A stretch of DNA of 10,143 nt, from positions 1 to 10,143 of the forward strand of contig DAOVKH010000044.1 of assembly GCA_030631875.1 (NCBI GenBank), in the 5' to 3' direction. Positions 6,490-10,143 of the stretch are shown here, piece by piece; position 1 is the first letter of the stretch, and each line of letters starts with the position of its first letter. This stretch comes from Deltaproteobacteria bacterium (GTDB lineage Bacteria; Desulfobacterota; GWC2-55-46; DRQE01). Below the pieces are notes generated by a model, which searched no databases, had not been told where the DNA came from, and saw nothing but the letters and a program-made list of their open reading frames with translations. A program made the position numbers and the translations under genes.

Positions 6490-7649
6490 AGAGGGTAATC
6501 ATAATAGTCTTCGACAGCCTCGGCATAGGGGCGTTGCCTGATGCCGTTGATTACGGCGACGTTGGAAGCCACACGCTCGATAATATCTCCAAGGCCGTTG
6601 GAGGGCTTAATATACCGACACTCTCAAAGCTCGGCCTTGGTTGCATTGATGGCGTTGGTGAAGTCGCAGAGGTCAGCGAATCGATAGCGGCATACGGGCG
6701 TATGAGGGAAGCGTCAGTGGGGAAAGATACGACGACCGGCCACTGGGAGATAGCAGGGCTGATACTTAAGGACGGTTACAGGAGATTCCCCGACGGCCTG
6801 CCGGAAGAGATATTAAGGGAATTTACAGAACGCACGGGCTACGGCTACCTCTTTGGAGGTGCGGCTTCGGGTACGGAGATAATCGAACGCCTCGGTGCCG
6901 AGCATATTGAGTCGGGCAAGCCCATCTTATATACCTCGGCAGATAGCGTCTTTCAGATAGCCGCGCACGAGGATGTCATGCCCGTTGCAGAGCTTTATCG
7001 TATCTCAACACTATGCAGGGAGTTCCTTAACGGCTATAATGTAGCGAGGGTCATAGCAAGACCTTTCGTAGGCAAGGTCGGGAGCTTCGAGCGTACCTCA
7101 CAACGAAGGGACTTCTCCATAGAGCCGCCCGTTAAGCTACTGCCCGAATATATCAAGGATGCAGGGCTTCGGTCAGTTGCTATAGGGAAGATATCAGATA
7201 TATTCTGCGGACGAGGCTTTAGCGAGGTATTAAAGACTACCTCGAACGACGAGGTGATGGAGGCCGTCTTGGAGTCGCTAAATTCGACAAAAGGTGGTTT
7301 GATATTCGCAAACCTCGTTGACTTTGATATGTTATATGGCCACCGTAATGACGCTCGTGGTTATGCCCGTGCCTTGGAGCAGGCCGACCTTGAGCTTGGG
7401 CGCGTGATAGAAAGTCTCTCCTACGGAGACATGCTCATACTTACGGCAGACCACGGCTGCGACCCGACCACTTCGTCAACGGATCACTCGCGCGAGTACG
7501 TGCCTCTGCTCGTATACGGCAGGGGGCTTAAGGGTAACGTTAATCTCGGTACAAGAGAAAGCTTTAGAGACCTTGGCACGACGGTCGCCGAGTACCTGGA
7601 GGTAGATACTTTGAAGGTCGGAGAGTCTTTTCTTAGCCTTATAATTTAA
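6486..7649 (+). CDS. deoB: Phosphopentomutase
   Basis: DeoB interconverts ribose/deoxyribose 1-phosphate and 5-phosphate, linking nucleoside salvage to the pentose phosphate pool; it is a cytoplasmic di-manganese enzyme of the alkaline phosphatase superfamily. Start chosen: GTG 6486, giving 387 aa and the family beginning (M)KRVIIIVFDSLGIG with metal ligand D10. The frame also opens at ATG 6420, adding 22 residues that look unlike the family and run through a palindrome, with a ribosome site abutting the ATG. Other key residues: the phospho-acceptor Thr in GKDTTTGHWE (T82), D and H in LVDFDMLYGHRND, DH in TADHG, and H in TDHSREY. The cap-domain motif RVIARPFVGKVG is intact. The gene is probably translated by coupling to the upstream leader. 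The next gene follows after 20 bp. Confidence 0.93.
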   Translation: MKRVIIIVFDSLGIGALPDAVDYGDVGSHTLDNISKAVGGLNIPTLSKLGLGCIDGVGEVAEVSESIAAYGRMREASVGKDTTTGHWEIAGLILKDGYRRFPDGLPEEILREFTERTGYGYLFGGAASGTEIIERLGAEHIESGKPILYTSADSVFQIAAHEDVMPVAELYRISTLCREFLNGYNVARVIARPFVGKVGSFERTSQRRDFSIEPPVKLLPEYIKDAGLRSVAIGKISDIFCGRGFSEVLKTTSNDEVMEAVLESLNSTKGGLIFANLVDFDMLYGHRNDARGYARALEQADLELGRVIESLSYGDMLILTADHGCDPTTSSTDHSREYVPLLVYGRGLKGNVNLGTRESFRDLGTTVAEYLEVDTLKVGESFLSLII

Positions 7650-7655
7650 CCCATT

Positions 7656-7661
7656 AAGAGG
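7656..7661 (+). promoter_or_regulatory. Ribosome binding site of the CDF transporter
   Basis: AAGAGG lies 8 nt before TTG 7670 and supports that start, which keeps the whole His-rich leader in the protein. Confidence 0.65.
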
Positions 7662-7669
7662 ATAATCAT

Positions 7670-8626
7670 TTGTCTGGGTCACATTCACATTCGCACGGAC
7701 ACTCGCATGGCCACGCCCATTCGCACGGAGACATCGACTCTAAGCTTAAGCGAAGGCTTAAGATTGCGGCCGTCCTTACAGGTATTATATTCTTTGCCGA
7801 GCTATTCGGCGGTTTATTAACCCATAGCCTCGCACTCATCTCGGATTCCATACACGTCTTTATGGATTTGCTGGCTCTCCTTCTGAGCTTTCTTGCCATA
7901 TATGTATCAGAGCTCGCGCCTACGGAGAAGAGAACCTATGGCCTGCATAGAGCCGAGGTCTTCGCGTCATTCGTAAATGGCGCGTCCCTGATATTGGTCT
8001 CAGGATTCATACTCTATAAGGCCTACGGCAGATTAAATAACCCCGTTGAAGTAGACGGGCTCGGTATGTTCACGGTGGCGTTGATAGGGCTTGTCGTAAA
8101 TGTAGTTGTCGCTTATTGGCTACACAGCTACGCAAAGACCGACCTTAATATAAAATCCGCCTTCTTGCATGTAATCGGCGACGCCGCGGCGAGCGTGGGC
8201 GTTATCATAGCGGCCATTGTAATTCACTACACCGGTTTCTTCATGATAGATGCTATAATAAGTATATTCATAGCCGTCATAATATTATTCGGTTCCCTTA
8301 GAATTGTACTTGAAGCCTCTCACATACTCCTCGAGGGCGTGCCGAGGGAGGTTGACCTTAAGGCCGTTAAGGAGGCGATACTCGCCCTTGAGGATGTGAA
8401 GGGAGTTCATAGCCTCCATATATGGAGTATATGCTATAATGTACACGCTCTGAGCGCGCACGTTGATGTGCATCCGACATGTAAAGGGCCAAGGACGAGT
8501 ATAGTTAATGTTATAAACGACATGTTAGCCGAAGACTTTCACATCTTATATACTACGATCCAACCCGACTGTGCCAGCTGTAATAGGAACGATACTTTAA
8601 GAACCATAACGCATGCAGAGAGGTAA
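7670..8626 (+). CDS. Cation diffusion facilitator (zinc-type efflux)
   Basis: A 318-residue inner-membrane CDF transporter of the CzcD/ZnT-like branch, expected to export Zn2+ (or Co2+, Cd2+) in exchange for protons. The N-terminus has eight alternating histidines in SHSHSHGHSHGHAHSHG, a likely metal-capturing tail. Six membrane segments can be seen at about 30-50, 53-79, 98-118, 131-152, 164-186 and 189-210. The transport site has H62-x3-D66 (with D59) in segment 2 and H167-x3-D171 in segment 5, the pattern of zinc carriers. A cytoplasmic ferredoxin-like domain follows, with VKGVHSLHIWSICYNVHALSAHVDV and a C-terminal CASC pair. The start is TTG at 7670, supported by a good ribosome site. The stop overlaps the ribosome site of the next gene, implying co-transcription. 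No metal-regulator site was recognised upstream. Confidence 0.92.
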   Translation: MSGSHSHSHGHSHGHAHSHGDIDSKLKRRLKIAAVLTGIIFFAELFGGLLTHSLALISDSIHVFMDLLALLLSFLAIYVSELAPTEKRTYGLHRAEVFASFVNGASLILVSGFILYKAYGRLNNPVEVDGLGMFTVALIGLVVNVVVAYWLHSYAKTDLNIKSAFLHVIGDAAASVGVIIAAIVIHYTGFFMIDAIISIFIAVIILFGSLRIVLEASHILLEGVPREVDLKAVKEAILALEDVKGVHSLHIWSICYNVHALSAHVDVHPTCKGPRTSIVNVINDMLAEDFHILYTTIQPDCASCNRNDTLRTITHAER

Positions 8627-8631
8627 ATCTT

Positions 8632-10143
8632 ATGACAATAAAATCGCTTAAGGCAGAAGAACTTAGCTGGAGGTGCGACGTCGGTAATTTGACCTTCTCT
8701 AATACGAGTGAGATTGCCGACATATCGGATGTTATAGGCCAGGAGCGTGCTTTAAGGTCTCTCGACTTTGGCCTTGGCATATTGGACGGCGGCTTTAATA
8801 TCTACGTACTTGGCGAGAGCGGTACAGGCAAAACCTCTATCGTGAAGGAACGCCTCGAGGAGAGGGCATCAGGCGAGGCCGTACCGGACGATTGCTTTTA
8901 CGTATTTGACTTTAAAGACCCGGACAGGCCCGTTGCCTTAAACCTTCCGCCGGGCGAGGGCGTTGAATTTCGCTCCGATATGGACGGCTTCATCGCCATA
9001 CTCAAGCGTGATATTCCGGGCGTATTTGAAAGTAAGGACTATGAGAGCCACCGTGATGAGATACTCGACGGTCAACAGGAGAGCACAAAGGCGATATTTT
9101 CAAGGATAGAGAAGCTCGCCGTAGATAGGGGCTTTGTATTAAAGAAGACGAGCGGCGGATTGTCGGTCCTGCCCGGTAAGGACGGTAAGATACTCAAGGA
9201 AGCCGACTACGATAAACTCTCGCGCTCTGAGAGAAATGAGATAGACAAAAAATCAAAGCAGCTTCAGGATAAATTAAGTGATGCAATACGTGAGGCCAGA
9301 AAGCTCGACAAGGGCGTAAGGAAGCGCATCGCAGAGCTCGACCAAGAGGTAACACAATACGTCGTTAAGCCGCACATGGACGACCTCTTAACCAAGTATG
9401 CCGCATACGAAGACATTACTGCTTACCTGAAGAACGTAAGCGATGACATATTCCTCAATATAGACGATTTCCGCGTTAAGGAAGATATGCAGACGGCTAT
9501 TATGGGGATTAAAATGCCCACAAAGGAGGCGAGCTTCGAGCGGTATAAGATTAACCTGATAGTCGATAACAGCCACTTGAAGGGCGCGCCCGTTGTATTT
9601 GAGACCAACCCCACCTACTATAACCTCTTCGGAAGGGTCGAGCATAGCGTACAGTACGGTGTGGCAACGACGGACTTTACGATGATAAAGTCAGGCTCTA
9701 TTCAACGTGCCAACGGCGGATACTTAGTCCTGAATGCCATGGACGTGCTTAAGAATATATTCGTCTACGACGCTCTAAAGCGTATGATACGAACGCGGGA
9801 GGTTAAGGTCGAAGACGTTTGGGAACAATACAAACTCGTCTCAACCACGACACTCAAGCCCGAGCCCATACCGGTAGATATAAAGATAGTCCTCATAGGC
9901 GAGCCGTATATATATTACCTGCTCTATAGGATGGATAAAGAGTACAGAAAACTATTTAAGGTCAAGGCCGACTTCGACAGCATCATGAATAATACCGAGG
10001 GTAGTGTTGAAAATTATGCCGGCTTCATTGCGAGCACCTGCTCCGAGAAGGGGTTGTTGCCGTTTGATATAAGTGGTGTCGGAGCGGTAGTGGAGTGTGG
10101 CGTGAAGTTGGCCGGAAGCACGGATAAGATATCTGCCAACTTC
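8632..10143 (+). CDS. Lon-related ATP-dependent protease (3' partial)
   Basis: The frame stays open for 504 codons to the end of the window; the family is usually near 800 aa, so the C-terminal Ser-Lys protease domain lies outside. This is the LonB/YcbZ-like group, not classical LonA: there is no LAN domain, and the start LKAEELSWRCD leads to DVIGQERALRSLDFGLGI and Walker A GESGTGKT (61-68), then FDFKDPDRPVALNLPPGEG. A charged helical insert (about 195-240) probably forms a coiled coil. PVVFETNPTYYNLFGRVEH (320-338), SGSIQRANGGYLVLNAMDVL (Walker B region, 354-373) and VLIGEPYIYYLLYRMDKEYR (420-439) are family hallmarks. ATG 8632 follows AGAGAGG (8617-8623) by 8 nt and the transporter stop by 5 bp. 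It is expected to degrade damaged cytoplasmic proteins; its substrates are unknown. Confidence 0.9.
   Translation, partial: MTIKSLKAEELSWRCDVGNLTFSNTSEIADISDVIGQERALRSLDFGLGILDGGFNIYVLGESGTGKTSIVKERLEERASGEAVPDDCFYVFDFKDPDRPVALNLPPGEGVEFRSDMDGFIAILKRDIPGVFESKDYESHRDEILDGQQESTKAIFSRIEKLAVDRGFVLKKTSGGLSVLPGKDGKILKEADYDKLSRSERNEIDKKSKQLQDKLSDAIREARKLDKGVRKRIAELDQEVTQYVVKPHMDDLLTKYAAYEDITAYLKNVSDDIFLNIDDFRVKEDMQTAIMGIKMPTKEASFERYKINLIVDNSHLKGAPVVFETNPTYYNLFGRVEHSVQYGVATTDFTMIKSGSIQRANGGYLVLNAMDVLKNIFVYDALKRMIRTREVKVEDVWEQYKLVSTTTLKPEPIPVDIKIVLIGEPYIYYLLYRMDKEYRKLFKVKADFDSIMNNTEGSVENYAGFIASTCSEKGLLPFDISGVGAVVECGVKLAGSTDKISANF

Noticed and set aside
9388..9645. Minus-strand open frames inside the Lon-like gene
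   Set aside because: They sit opposite a continuous, motif-rich coding frame and have no features of their own.

Overview
This is a gene-dense bacterial chromosomal segment. All nine main genes lie on the + strand, mostly 1 to 30 bp apart, with only two gaps of 87-94 bp (1799-1892 and 2751-2837). Base composition looks close to balanced. Codon use looks uniform across the window, with heavy use of ATA for Ile and AGG for Arg. Three of the eight visible starts are TTG and one is probably GTG. The set nadK, recN, a short ArgA-type acetyltransferase, pmbA/tldE, deoB, a CDF transporter and a Lon-related protease looks like a core block of a deltaproteobacterium-like (Desulfobacterota-type) Gram-negative. 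That placement rests on remembered protein styles and gene order and has not been checked.

Layout. (1) 1-1798: the 3' part of an LsrF-type class I aldolase/thiolase and a zinc-dependent medium-chain alcohol dehydrogenase 1 bp downstream; together they look like the end of a carbon-metabolism operon. (2) 1799-1892: a short AT-rich gap with a weak hairpin plus T-run and a possible promoter, probably separating two transcription units. (3) 1893-6414: NAD kinase, then RecN (double-strand break repair), an N-acetylglutamate-synthase-like GNAT enzyme, and PmbA/TldE (non-catalytic half of the TldD/E protease). (4) 6413-7649: phosphopentomutase DeoB, preceded by a strong two-tier palindrome and a possible 19-codon leader reading frame whose stop overlaps the likely GTG start of deoB. 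(5) 7670-10143: a CDF zinc-type exporter with a histidine-rich N-terminus, then the first 504 codons of a Lon-like AAA protease that runs off the window.

The downstream genes are mostly housekeeping: NADP supply, DNA repair, arginine precursor synthesis, peptide processing, nucleoside/pentose phosphate interconversion, metal efflux and protein quality control. They share tight spacing more than one pathway. No mobile element, CRISPR array, tRNA or rRNA was seen. I did not find a clearly new multi-gene system. The most unusual structure is the deoB leader/hairpin at 6413-6489; the LsrF-type aldolase paired with a dehydrogenase, outside any visible lsr context, is second.
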